From a virus: a stretch of 34,156 bases of DNA. The notes beneath the pieces are model-generated. The model was not told where the DNA came from. It searched no databases and was given only the letters and a program-made list of their open reading frames with translations. The stretch covers positions 1 to 34,156 of IMG/VR virus record IMGVR_UViG_3300044996_000619. One strand, 5' to 3'. Both the position numbers and the translations under genes were made by a program. The number at the start of each line of letters is the position of its first letter. The stretch's first letter is position 1. This document shows positions 8,353 through 16,174 of the stretch, in pieces.

Positions 8353-9005
8353 ATTTTAGCAAAAGCTCCTTGTCCTTGTTCAATAAGAGCGGTTTTACAT
8401 TCAAGAATATCTCGTTCTCCTTTAAGATGCTCATTTATAATGCTCAGCCATAATATTTTTTTTGCAGGAAGAGTATAAATTGTTCTAAGATTATCAATTA
8501 ATAAAAATCCTAGACCACCTTCTGTGATGCGTTCTACGTGCTCAATGTCAATATCATCAACAACTTCATATTTAATCTTTTTGGAAATTCCACATAAGCT
8601 GGTAAATTCTTCATTTGCTGAAAGATAAAAATTTGGAGAAGAATGATCACTTTTAACCCAAACTTTATCAGGCATTTTATAAAAATTGAGACCGGCCAAT
8701 AATTCTTCTGTGTTAATTCCGTAAGATTCAAATATTTTTTCAACACTGCGATAAATTTCTTTAACCCCGGCTGAAGATATTGGATCCTCACACCCAAATG
8801 AGTAAAAGATCGAGCATGCTTCATTATGATAATCTTCGCCTAAAAAATAAACCCCGTATTTTTTAACATCAAGCATCTCTTTAATTATTTTTTCTTTTGT
8901 AACAGCATCCACAAGTTGATACAAGCGTTTAACATCGGCTGTGTAAAAAGCTAATTCAACATCTGAGTGTTTGTATGTAGGAGATGTAATTTCTAATAGT
9001 TTCAT
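8349..9005 (-). CDS. AKL-family protein 1 (cluster 1)
   Basis: This 218-residue member of the paralogous family ends in RDILECKTALIEQGQGAFAKI. Before the tail is a GLGFLLID strand, matching LGLLLI in the relatives, and a TSLCGISKKI segment matching the SLxGIHKxI motif. The N-terminus MKLLEITSPTYKHSD is the least like the shared leader, and no clear protease site is visible. It overlaps by four bases both the gp15-like gene after it and the family gene before it, so it is expressed with the neck/tail genes. Function unknown; a virion or head-packaged protein is inferred from the company it keeps. Confidence 0.8.
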   Translation of the reverse strand: MKLLEITSPTYKHSDVELAFYTADVKRLYQLVDAVTKEKIIKEMLDVKKYGVYFLGEDYHNEACSIFYSFGCEDPISSAGVKEIYRSVEKIFESYGINTEELLAGLNFYKMPDKVWVKSDHSSPNFYLSANEEFTSLCGISKKIKYEVVDDIDIEHVERITEGGLGFLLIDNLRTIYTLPAKKILWLSIINEHLKGERDILECKTALIEQGQGAFAKI

Positions 9006-9574
9006 AGCTTTGCGTATCGTGAATATCCAAGTTCGATAAGTTCTGTTTTTGCTTCTAAAATATCACGATCAGGTAAGTGGTTGTTGATTACGATTATCGC
9101 ACGTTCTAAATCTTTACCGCCATTAAAAACTGAAACACAGGATGAAAGCCCCTTAATCAATAAGAGCCCTAAAATAGATGAATCAATTGTGCAATTATCA
9201 AATGAAAGCATAACTTTAATTTCATTGAAAAAGCGCTTACCAATGCCAGACAACGTTGAAAGATCTAATGATGAAAGATAAGCTGAATTTCCGACAAATT
9301 TAGGAGCATACTCAAGCGTTTTAAGTTCAGGTAAAAAGTTTAGATAAAAATAATTAATAACTTTTTCAGGACAGCCTTCAAGAGTATTTAGCTTTTTGTA
9401 GAACGCAAATTCAACATCATTATAAAGATGGTCTTCTTCATAATTATTGAAATCTAAAATTGTTCTTAAATCTGTAGCATTATACTCAAGAGGATTTTCT
9501 GGTGGTGAGGTACACCAGATTCCATTTTTTACGCCGTCGATATTTTCACGTATAAATTGCTTAAAGCTTCGCAT
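9002..9574 (-). CDS. AKL-family protein 2 (cluster 1)
   Basis: This 190-residue family member has the leader MRSFKQFIRE|N, close to the T4 internal-protein leader, with an I-R-E site. The middle holds leucine-rich, LRR-like turns (LDLSTLSGIGKRF). The shared C-terminal module is complete: ILGLLLIKGL, then DRDILEAKTELIELGYSRYAKL with a terminal stop. It overlaps the upstream relative by 14 bases and the next one by four. No enzyme motif is visible. Confidence 0.82.
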   Translation of the reverse strand: MRSFKQFIRENIDGVKNGIWCTSPPENPLEYNATDLRTILDFNNYEEDHLYNDVEFAFYKKLNTLEGCPEKVINYFYLNFLPELKTLEYAPKFVGNSAYLSSLDLSTLSGIGKRFFNEIKVMLSFDNCTIDSSILGLLLIKGLSSCVSVFNGGKDLERAIIVINNHLPDRDILEAKTELIELGYSRYAKL

Positions 9575-10286
9575 ACTGGCTAAATCCTTTTTCTATTAGT
9601 TCTGCTTTTGCTTCGAGAACATCTCCAGCTTCTTCATGTCTATGATGTTTCATAATTAAGTAAATTGCGTCATAAACTTTTGCTGGAACTCCTTCAAATG
9701 AAAAATCATAAAGTCCTTTAATTAAGAGCAATCCTAAAACAGATTCTTTAATCGGGTTCTTTTCAATATCAAGTTGATAACAATCCTTAAGTTGCTTATG
9801 TATTCCTGAGAGTGATGTATATTTGTTAGAATTTAAGAAACAATGCGCAGTATTATGCGGCAAGTTTTCAAAGTCAGATAAATTATTAAACGCCAAATTT
9901 GCAACTATAGTTGCGTCCATATTCATACCAGCTGGAATTTTTGATAAATTTTGAGATTGATAATAGTAAAGTTTAGGATATTGAATTTCTTGACTCTTCT
10001 TATAAAGTATTCCTTCATAACTATCAAAATTGTGCTCTTCTTCAAATAGCGTCCAACCATTTTTAACAGCTGCTTTAGTTTGACGTTCATAATTTGTACA
10101 TTTTAGCGTTACGCCTCCTCTGACTAGCATCATTAACTTCTGTATTGAGTCTTCAGACATCCATATTTCTATGGCTGAATTTAACGTCATTGAAACTGAA
10201 TTAGCAAAATCATCTGAAAACCAAAAGAATGCAGGTATTACAAATTCTGGAATTTTGGCTTCTGTTAAAAATTGTTTAAATCTCAT
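9561..10286 (-). CDS. AKL-family protein 3 (cluster 1)
   Basis: This 241-residue family member has the leader MRFKQFLTE|A, with a textbook L-T-E|A site for a gp21-type protease. The C-terminal module contains SLSGIHKQL, VLGLLLIKGL, DVLEAKAELIEKG and the ending AKL. The variable middle is rich in aromatic residues (a WFSDDF segment near residue 22). Its ATG overlaps the stop of the gp14-like gene by four bases, so ribosomes finishing a neck protein can start this one. That placement argues for late expression. Confidence 0.82.
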   Translation of the reverse strand: MRFKQFLTEAKIPEFVIPAFFWFSDDFANSVSMTLNSAIEIWMSEDSIQKLMMLVRGGVTLKCTNYERQTKAAVKNGWTLFEEEHNFDSYEGILYKKSQEIQYPKLYYYQSQNLSKIPAGMNMDATIVANLAFNNLSDFENLPHNTAHCFLNSNKYTSLSGIHKQLKDCYQLDIEKNPIKESVLGLLLIKGLYDFSFEGVPAKVYDAIYLIMKHHRHEEAGDVLEAKAELIEKGFSQYAKL

Positions 10287-12055
10287 AGGTCACTCTTTAA
10301 ACTCTTAGACCCTAATGACACCAGGGCACTGCGGATGGATGGCTTATGGCTACTATAGCTATCACGCATATCAGTCTCCTGGTAGATCCAGCGGTGCTTG
10401 ATTGCATTAAATTTGTACAGTCTAGCGGGTATTCTGGTGTCAGGCGGATAAATTTGCCGGAAATAATCTCCGTCCAACGCGGTATTTGCGTCAGGAAACG
10501 TATACCCCTCTTTGTAAGGTAAACCATCAGGTGGAATAGCGTCCTGAACATACATATCTTGCTGGTCAGTTCTTTCACCAAGTTTGTTTACGTTATTAAG
10601 GAGTGGAGCACCACTAGCAATTTCCTGTGGGTCAGCTCCTATCTCTGGAACCTGGTCAAGCGCAACTGTTGCCGCGTCTTCAGCAACAGTTAGTTGAGCG
10701 TTTTGATGTTGACCAATGTTGTTAAAAAAGGTTCCATCGTCAACTTTGTAAAGCTGCTCATCAGGCGTTCCAAATAGATCACGATGTTCTTGCGATGGCA
10801 AAAGCGGGACTGCTGTAAATCTATAGATCAATGGCTTCCAGCCGGGGGTAAATCCTTCAGCTGCCCATGAGGCGTCGATTACCTCTAAAAATTTCTTGAT
10901 CGGTTTTAAATTTTGATCATAGGCAAGCTCAGGTGTAACTTCAATAACGTCACCGACAACAATAGGCCTACCAAGAAGCTCAACCATTCGACTAAATGAA
11001 ACACTAAAAGCATATTGATCTAATAAATTAAAACCAAATTTACCTAAATCTCCAATTGAATCTACTGGTTGATATTGGGCCTTGAGTTCAATTGACGTAT
11101 TTGAATAATCTCTGTCTCGATTCTCGAGAAATAAGGTATCTTCAATATTGTCAATTGAGGTCGATTGAAAATCAATGAGTTCGAGCTTGACAATTTCCCA
11201 CGAATCGGTCGCTCCACCATTAAAGATAAGTGGGACGATGCGCCAGTACGAGGATGGGGCGGTCTGTCTGATGGCAATTTGTTCAAGATTGCTAGTATTA
11301 GGAAGGTTGATAATGTCTGCACGTTTCCACCTCACGTCTAGTTCAATTCTAAAAATATCACCGGTATTCATTGGACCTTGAAGGTCAAATAGAACGTCAG
11401 TGCCTTTAAAAGAACCGATCGTCCCTGTTTCGATTCCAGAAGGGCCAGAAACAGAAATTTGAGTAGAACTTGTTGCAGTAACGTAAACAGTTCCCCACTT
11501 TGCAGTTTGCGCGGCCCTTATGTTAGATAAAACAGCTGCGCTCGTAATAAATTGTGAGACGAGTCTCGCATCAAGCTTTCCATCCGAACGATCAACACGC
11601 ACTTGTAAAGCGCGATTTTGAATATTCGGGCCTTGTTGAATTTTAAGTGTTGTTATATGCTGAAGAATTGGGCTGGAAGGTTTATACTTATCCATTCCAA
11701 AGCTAGTCTTTTTTGTTCCAAAAAAGTAACCAATCCAAGCAGGAGTTGCAACTACAGCAGACCCTACTTGCGCGGATTTCCAGCTATCAGCTGAAATATC
11801 AAACGCGTTTGTTACGTCAGAACCAGCTAAAGAGCCGCTCGAAAGTGGTGTTCCAAAACCAGTTAAATCCATTAGACGACCTTGCTCGTGAACGCCTAGC
11901 AATTTAAAGACATTCATTGGAGCACCAGCTATCTCAATTGATTCAGCTACGTATTGTTCAAGAGTTGAAGAATCGTTGTTACAACCAGCATTGTCTTGAA
12001 GACGCCACTGTCCAATGCAAAGTTGTGATGGAACGTAAGATGTAGGTTCTGCCAT
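10283..12055 (-). CDS. Neck protein, gp14-like, with sugar-binding-like insert
   Basis: This 590-residue protein sits between the gp13-like gene and gp15, the place of gp14 in T4. Residues 34-60 (EQYVAESIEIAG and on) resemble the start of T4 gp14, and residues about 330-430 (SFSRMVELLGRPIVVGDVIEVTP and a following beta segment) resemble the gp14 core with its GD-hh-hP strand. T4 gp14 is only 256 residues. The extra material includes residues about 85-165, with AWIGYFFGT and a TTLKIQQGPN strand that look like a discoidin/F5-8 type galactose-binding fold. A further beta-rich stretch follows at 200-310. The neck identity is inferred from synteny plus weak similarity; a surface structural role is likely even if gp14 is wrong. 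Its start lies two bases after the preceding stop. Confidence 0.6.
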   Translation of the reverse strand: MAEPTSYVPSQLCIGQWRLQDNAGCNNDSSTLEQYVAESIEIAGAPMNVFKLLGVHEQGRLMDLTGFGTPLSSGSLAGSDVTNAFDISADSWKSAQVGSAVVATPAWIGYFFGTKKTSFGMDKYKPSSPILQHITTLKIQQGPNIQNRALQVRVDRSDGKLDARLVSQFITSAAVLSNIRAAQTAKWGTVYVTATSSTQISVSGPSGIETGTIGSFKGTDVLFDLQGPMNTGDIFRIELDVRWKRADIINLPNTSNLEQIAIRQTAPSSYWRIVPLIFNGGATDSWEIVKLELIDFQSTSIDNIEDTLFLENRDRDYSNTSIELKAQYQPVDSIGDLGKFGFNLLDQYAFSVSFSRMVELLGRPIVVGDVIEVTPELAYDQNLKPIKKFLEVIDASWAAEGFTPGWKPLIYRFTAVPLLPSQEHRDLFGTPDEQLYKVDDGTFFNNIGQHQNAQLTVAEDAATVALDQVPEIGADPQEIASGAPLLNNVNKLGERTDQQDMYVQDAIPPDGLPYKEGYTFPDANTALDGDYFRQIYPPDTRIPARLYKFNAIKHRWIYQETDMRDSYSSHKPSIRSALVSLGSKSLKSDL

Positions 12056-12057
12056 AA

Positions 12058-13590
12058 TTAACCTATCAATAAGGCGCCGGCAGGAACGCTAAGACCATTG
12101 CCAACTTCAAAATCTTGAATCTGTCTTAAAAGCTCAGTTTGTTGTTCTGTCGCTAGTGAAAGAAGCTCTGACCCATTTAATGATAAACCGCCACCAGCGC
12201 CTGGCAAAGTTGAGAACTTAGAGCGAATCATTCCAAGTTGTTCAAAGCACTCACTTAGTGCCCACCCTTGAAGCCACTGTTTTGCCCAGCGGTCAACAAG
12301 TAATTCTTGCTCTGTTCGTTCCATAACACACTCTAAAACAACTCGTTCATCTCTATACAATCTACGAAGAATGTTAAGTTCACGAGAACTTTCAATCCAC
12401 TCAAACATTAAATTACCAGCAAAAAGGCGCTCATATTCTTCTCCGAGTGAGTGTACCAAATGAATTGACAATACATCAATCATGGCACCGTAAAAAAATT
12501 GATTGTAGAAAATTTGCGCGTAAATTCCGTTATCACCACCTAAAGCGTTCATACCAAGAGTATTTACGCGATGAATTTTTATAATGTCAACAATACGATT
12601 TGTACCAGTTGTTGGGTCATTCAAAAAGTATTTTGTTTGTCCATTTTTAACAGTAAATAAAACGTGACGGTGTTGATATGCATTATCAGCACGTCGTCTA
12701 AATTCATCTAATGCATTATCAATTGCAATGTTAAAGCTTTCTTCAGAAAGTTCTACACAAACGGCCGGCCAACCAAGCTGAGTTTTTAAAACATTAATTA
12801 AGCGAACACGTTCATCATACGATCCATCATTTCCAATAGGAATTTTATCAGTTGTTGGTGTACCTGGTTGATCTGTGTTTGCATCAATCCAAGACGATCC
12901 ATTCCAAACTTTTAATTTGCGCTGCGCTGAATTATAAAAGAATTGACCAGCAATTAACGCTGGACTTGCTGTTAATGGGTCAGGATCAATAGTTCCTGTT
13001 CCTGGAGTATCATTACTTGCGTTAATCCAGGCAGCTCCATTCCACATCTTAACAGTATTATCATTTGGATTGTAAAAAACCTGCCCAGTAAATGGATTAA
13101 GAGGTGGAGAATCAGCTTCAGGGATTGAACCTGCATACGCATTAATGTTTGTTTCAACTCTACCGGCTTCTAGCGGGTAAGACTGAACGCCAACTGGATA
13201 ATATTGAAGAACATTGGATGCACCATGAATCGAAGCATAATAAATCGTTGTTGGGGACGCGTTCGTAATTGTGATCGAGCCGGCGGCGGTAGCCGTTGGA
13301 CCGTCAAACGCCGAATATCTTGCAGCAACTACTTGCGCGCCACCAATTGTGTCAGCTGGAACAGCAAGATCAGCAGAAGCAACATAACGCTGGCCATCTA
13401 CTGGGTGATTTAACGATGAAATTGGAGCTGTTGAAAGTGTTACTATAAAACCAGCATACGCTTTTGTTGTAGGTGGTGTCGACCAATTAAGTGTTAATGT
13501 TGTTGGAGTTGCTCTTACTAGTGAAATTGAAACTTCACGACTTTCACTCCATAAGTCGAATGTGCTGCTTTCAATTGGCGGATTGATCAT
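12058..13590 (-). CDS. Neck protein, gp13-like, with FN3 and adhesin-like repeats
   Basis: A TTG at 13602 is in frame, but the ATG at 13590 has GGAAAG just before it and is the better start, giving 510 residues. Residues about 15-120 look like a fibronectin type III domain. Two copies of a 33-residue repeat follow (168-200 and 214-246) with the pattern GQxFYN, K(M/V)WNG, WI(N/D)A and PGT, a module common in tail fibres. Residues about 255-510 form a helical domain starting LINVLKTQLGWPAVCVELSE, similar in style to gp13 neck proteins of T4-like phages. It is first in the neck operon, behind the late promoter at 13623-13630. The C-terminal assignment is moderate; the repeats are directly visible. 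Confidence 0.65.
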   Translation of the reverse strand: MINPPIESSTFDLWSESREVSISLVRATPTTLTLNWSTPPTTKAYAGFIVTLSTAPISSLNHPVDGQRYVASADLAVPADTIGGAQVVAARYSAFDGPTATAAGSITITNASPTTIYYASIHGASNVLQYYPVGVQSYPLEAGRVETNINAYAGSIPEADSPPLNPFTGQVFYNPNDNTVKMWNGAAWINASNDTPGTGTIDPDPLTASPALIAGQFFYNSAQRKLKVWNGSSWIDANTDQPGTPTTDKIPIGNDGSYDERVRLINVLKTQLGWPAVCVELSEESFNIAIDNALDEFRRRADNAYQHRHVLFTVKNGQTKYFLNDPTTGTNRIVDIIKIHRVNTLGMNALGGDNGIYAQIFYNQFFYGAMIDVLSIHLVHSLGEEYERLFAGNLMFEWIESSRELNILRRLYRDERVVLECVMERTEQELLVDRWAKQWLQGWALSECFEQLGMIRSKFSTLPGAGGGLSLNGSELLSLATEQQTELLRQIQDFEVGNGLSVPAGALLIG

Positions 13591-13622
13591 TGAACTTTCC
13601 AAATTATGTGGTTATGTTCAAC

Positions 13623-13630
13623 TATTTATC
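13623..13630 (-). promoter_or_regulatory. Late promoter box (GATAAATA) for the neck operon
   Basis: GATAAATA on the minus strand, 32 bases before the ATG at 13590. It stands back to back with the plus-strand box at 13639. Confidence 0.65.
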
Positions 13631-13638
13631 AATCCTGA

Positions 13639-13646
13639 GATAAATA
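13639..13646 (+). promoter_or_regulatory. Late promoter box (GATAAATA) for the plus-strand pair
   Basis: GATAAATA on the plus strand, 37 bases before the ATG at 13684. Eight bases separate it from the divergent minus-strand box. Confidence 0.65.
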
Positions 13647-13683
13647 GAAACAATATAAAATCTGTTTCTTTTTGAGGATAAGA

Positions 13684-14805
13684 ATGAAACTTTTTGAACT
13701 TTTACAATCAGCTCTTCTTGTAGAGCACCTTGGTAACTTAATAAAGCTTGATAGAAAATTTTTAGACGCTTTAAAAACGGATACTGACCCAACTAGAAAG
13801 AAGAATATCGATTCAAACACGTTTAATCCTGCTGATAAGCTTAAATCAACGCTTGGCAGAGATTCTGAATTCGTTCAGATTACTTACAAAAGTGGCGCAG
13901 ATTTTCTTGAACTTTTAAAAGAGCCTTTAAAAACAAATGATGATAAAACGCGTGTTTATCCTAACGCGTCAGGCGTTTACGTCTTCTTAAATTCCGCAAA
14001 CAATAAACAATGTTTTATAATTGTTGCCTCTGACTGGAAATACTGGAAGGTAGGAATTGACGCTCAGGCTTTTACTGATGACCAATATAAGCTTTTAAAA
14101 CCGCAAATAGAAAAAACTAGTCTTAGCTTTCATAAAGAAAACTCAAGAAGCGGAGTTCACTTTTTACATAATCTTGATTTTAGTCAGCTTAGCAAGATTA
14201 TGGCAGCTTTAAACAAAACAATTTTTAAAGCACACAAACCAATTGTTTATGCTATTCAACGAGATGAAAAACGAGATGAAAAGCAACGCGAACGTAAGTC
14301 AACTCGGGCTGGCGCTACATTTGCGCCATCAATACCTGATAGTAATGTTAAAAAACAAAATGAATTTAAAAGAAATGCCAGACTTGAGTTAGCAAAACGT
14401 CTTGATAACTTTAAAGCGTCAAAATCAAAAGGAGTTGATAATATCGACCAGGTCCAAGGTCTTTTTCAAGAACACGGACCATTAGAAAAGCTAAAAATTG
14501 ATGGATATGATTACACATTATTCAATAATAACAGCAACTTTTCATTTAAATCGCTTTTAAGCGGTGAAGCATATATTGAATACGAGATTAATGAAAATAC
14601 CACAAAAGTAAAAAATATTAAAAATGAAATAAAAAATAAGATGAAAAGTATTGATAAATGGAATGATTCTACTTTAAATGCTATTACAACAGATTACGGC
14701 GTTCCGCCTCCTTCATTTCGTGTTTTTGTAAAAATGGATGGAAATAAAATTGTTCCATTAAAAATTAGCCTTCAAACAAGTTCATCAGCGAATTGGTATT
14801 ACTAA
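13684..14805 (+). CDS. 373-aa basic protein of unknown function, late
   Basis: The open frame begins at a TTG (13672), but GAGG lies within those codons at the right distance from the ATG at 13684, which is the likely start. The protein begins MKLFELLQSALLVE, again like a capsid-targeting leader with L-V-E. It is lysine-rich, with a charged stretch of RDEKRDEKQRERKS type near the middle, no membrane segment and no motif I recognise. The gene is one of few on the plus strand and has a late promoter, so a packaged or structural protein is possible. It is followed after one base by the next gene. Confidence 0.75.
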   Translation: MKLFELLQSALLVEHLGNLIKLDRKFLDALKTDTDPTRKKNIDSNTFNPADKLKSTLGRDSEFVQITYKSGADFLELLKEPLKTNDDKTRVYPNASGVYVFLNSANNKQCFIIVASDWKYWKVGIDAQAFTDDQYKLLKPQIEKTSLSFHKENSRSGVHFLHNLDFSQLSKIMAALNKTIFKAHKPIVYAIQRDEKRDEKQRERKSTRAGATFAPSIPDSNVKKQNEFKRNARLELAKRLDNFKASKSKGVDNIDQVQGLFQEHGPLEKLKIDGYDYTLFNNNSNFSFKSLLSGEAYIEYEINENTTKVKNIKNEIKNKMKSIDKWNDSTLNAITTDYGVPPPSFRVFVKMDGNKIVPLKISLQTSSSANWYY

Positions 14806-14806
14806 A

Positions 14807-15046
14807 ATGGTAATTAGATATGAAGCCTGGTGCTTTCTACCAGGTCACACAGTCGATGCTGTTTTAAAGCTCAAAAACAACGATCATAGTAAACTTGATG
14901 AACTTCAAAACTTATTCAACATAGCAAATCAAAACGTTGTGCCTAAAGCAGGTGAAACATACTGGGTTCCTATTCTTGAAGATAATCCTCAAGAACAGCA
15001 GCTTTTACCTGTAATTCAGAACGCTGAAGTTCAAGCTGCTGAATGA
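14807..15046 (+). CDS. 79-aa protein, possibly LysM-like
   Basis: The ATG comes one base after the stop of the 373-aa gene, with no clear ribosome site, so it would be made by coupling. The sequence has the spacing of a LysM-type peptidoglycan-binding unit: PGHTVDAVLKL, then LDELQNLFNIANQN and KAGETYWVPI. The assignment is weak. Its last 77 bases overlap the end of the opposite-strand gene 14970-15182, which lowers confidence slightly, although both translations look like real proteins. Confidence 0.55.
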   Translation: MVIRYEAWCFLPGHTVDAVLKLKNNDHSKLDELQNLFNIANQNVVPKAGETYWVPILEDNPQEQQLLPVIQNAEVQAAE

Positions 15047-15182
15047 TCGCGTAAATATTTGAACCTGATATAACCGCATTGTAGCGTGTTGGTCTATCAC
15101 GTGTAGCTGAAATTACCTCAGTTAGAAAATCAATTTCTGCGTTTAACTCCGCTAAACGCTCTTCTGAAAACGGGTGGCTCAT
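14970..15182 (-). CDS. 70-aa coiled-coil-like protein
   Basis: A longer frame reaches 15263, but the ATG at 15182 is preceded by GAGGGG and is the better start. That also removes the overlap with the 55-aa gene upstream. The product is rich in Glu, Leu and Ile (SEERLAELNAEIDFLTEVIS and a second heptad-like stretch near the end), suggesting two helices in a coiled coil. It is the last gene of the small minus-strand operon. Function unknown. Confidence 0.6.
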   Translation of the reverse strand: MSHPFSEERLAELNAEIDFLTEVISATRDRPTRYNAVISGSNIYAIIQQLELQRSELQVKAAVLEDYLQE

Positions 15183-15226
15183 TTTTTGCCCCTCTATAAG
15201 TATTGATTGACCGCAAATTAAATCTG

Positions 15227-15394
15227 TTAGTCTTTTAAAGGCTGAATAAAAGATTTCAACCATGCATTTAGCTCATTAAAGTCAGTTGTTTCAAACAAAC
15301 GTTCACCTTCATACGAGTAAAGTATAAAAAAATTTCGATTGATGGTTAACCAAAGTTGACCATACTGAAGATCATCAACAAGTTGTTCAATCAT
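15227..15394 (-). CDS. 55-aa hypothetical protein
   Basis: A short frame (MIEQLVDDLQYGQLWLTINR and on, ending SFIQPLKD) starts within the last codons of the preceding gene, with an 8-base overlap. GAGG lies 12 bases before the ATG. Acidic and aromatic, no membrane segment, no recognised family. Its fit between two other small genes supports it. Confidence 0.6.
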   Translation of the reverse strand: MIEQLVDDLQYGQLWLTINRNFFILYSYEGERLFETTDFNELNAWLKSFIQPLKD

Positions 15395-15575
15395 TGTTTT
15401 TTACCTCACACCCAGGAATTGTAGGATTTACTTGATAAATCAAAAAACGTTTTTCATAACACTTTAGCTTTTCAGGTGCCATTTGTTTTAAGTTGCTAAA
15501 GAAGAGCTCACTTGCTAAAATCATTCCTAAAAAAGAAGCTAGCATCCAAAGTAAAATACTGGCTAAAATTTTCAT
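15387..15575 (-). CDS. 62-aa membrane-anchored small protein
   Basis: The ATG at 15575 overlaps the stop of the preceding gene by four bases (ATGA), which makes it a better start than the upstream in-frame ATG at 15614. Residues about 1-22 are hydrophobic (MKILASILLWMLASFLGMIL), a signal anchor or membrane helix. The remaining 40 residues are polar, with two cysteines. No lipobox is visible. Function unknown; it could be a superinfection or lysis-associated protein, but nothing specific shows this. Confidence 0.65.
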   Translation of the reverse strand: MKILASILLWMLASFLGMILASELFFSNLKQMAPEKLKCYEKRFLIYQVNPTIPGCEVKNND

Positions 15576-16078
15576 TGTATTTTCATAAAATATGGAATTG
15601 AACGGTTTTTCCATGTAGCGAATCTTACCTTATCGTAGCGATAATAATTACGATACGATGTTATAACTGTCTCATCCTTAAATTGGTCAGGCATGCACTT
15701 TGGTTGCTCAGTAAGTTCCTTGTTAGGTAAATGCTCTGGAGTTGGCATATTATTTAACATTACTCCAGACTTATGAAAGTTTCCTGAATACTGCCCGTAT
15801 CGGTACCAATGCTCAAGCGATAAATGAATTGCAAGTTGCTGCAACCATTCCCAGTTAGCTAATGATTCTCGTACCCAAACAGCGCAAGGGTGATTAAAAT
15901 GAGCTTTACTGTTCTTATAAATTAAGCCATAATCATAAAACGCTGCGCCTATTTCAGGAACTGAATAAAAAGCAAATGAAAGAAGTTGTGCATATTCAAT
16001 AATCATTTTTCGAATGTGCGCATCACAGTGATAACGCGCGCAGACTTCAACATCTTCATCTAGTACAAAAATATTCAT
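15572..16078 (-). CDS. Conserved phage protein with MNIFxLDxDxxxCAxYHxD start
   Basis: This 168-residue protein begins MNIFVLDEDVEVCARYHCDAH, a pattern I know from many large phages. It also has the HPCAVWVRES and YRNYYRYDK segments of that group and ends in a FATWKNRSIPYF motif. To my knowledge its function is not established. Conserved C, H and R residues would fit a metal or nucleic acid site, but that is inference. The gene leads a four-gene operon. Its extended -10 box at 16085-16093 is so close that transcription should begin at or next to the ATG. Confidence 0.75.
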   Translation of the reverse strand: MNIFVLDEDVEVCARYHCDAHIRKMIIEYAQLLSFAFYSVPEIGAAFYDYGLIYKNSKAHFNHPCAVWVRESLANWEWLQQLAIHLSLEHWYRYGQYSGNFHKSGVMLNNMPTPEHLPNKELTEQPKCMPDQFKDETVITSYRNYYRYDKVRFATWKNRSIPYFMKIQ

Positions 16079-16084
16079 GTGCTT

Positions 16085-16093
16085 ATTATAACA
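16085..16093 (-). promoter_or_regulatory. Extended -10 promoter (TGTTATAAT)
   Basis: The minus strand reads TGTTATAAT. The last base of the -10 is only 7 bases from the A of the ATG at 16078, so a leaderless mRNA is predicted. It lies just downstream of the major capsid terminator, giving the small operon independent control. Confidence 0.65.
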
Positions 16094-16115
16094 TCTTTAT
16101 CAACTTTTATAAACA

Positions 16116-16145
16116 AAAAAAGCCAACCTTCGGGTTGGCTTTTTT
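16116..16145 (-). terminator. Terminator after the major capsid gene
   Basis: A 13-bp stem (16116-16128 with 16133-16145), with core GCCAACC/GGTTGGC and loop TTCG, flanked by A6 and T6, so it can act on both strands. It stands 29 bases after the stop of the major capsid gene. Confidence 0.92.
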
Positions 16146-16174
16146 GCTTACATCCTGTAAATTACAGAGTCGAA

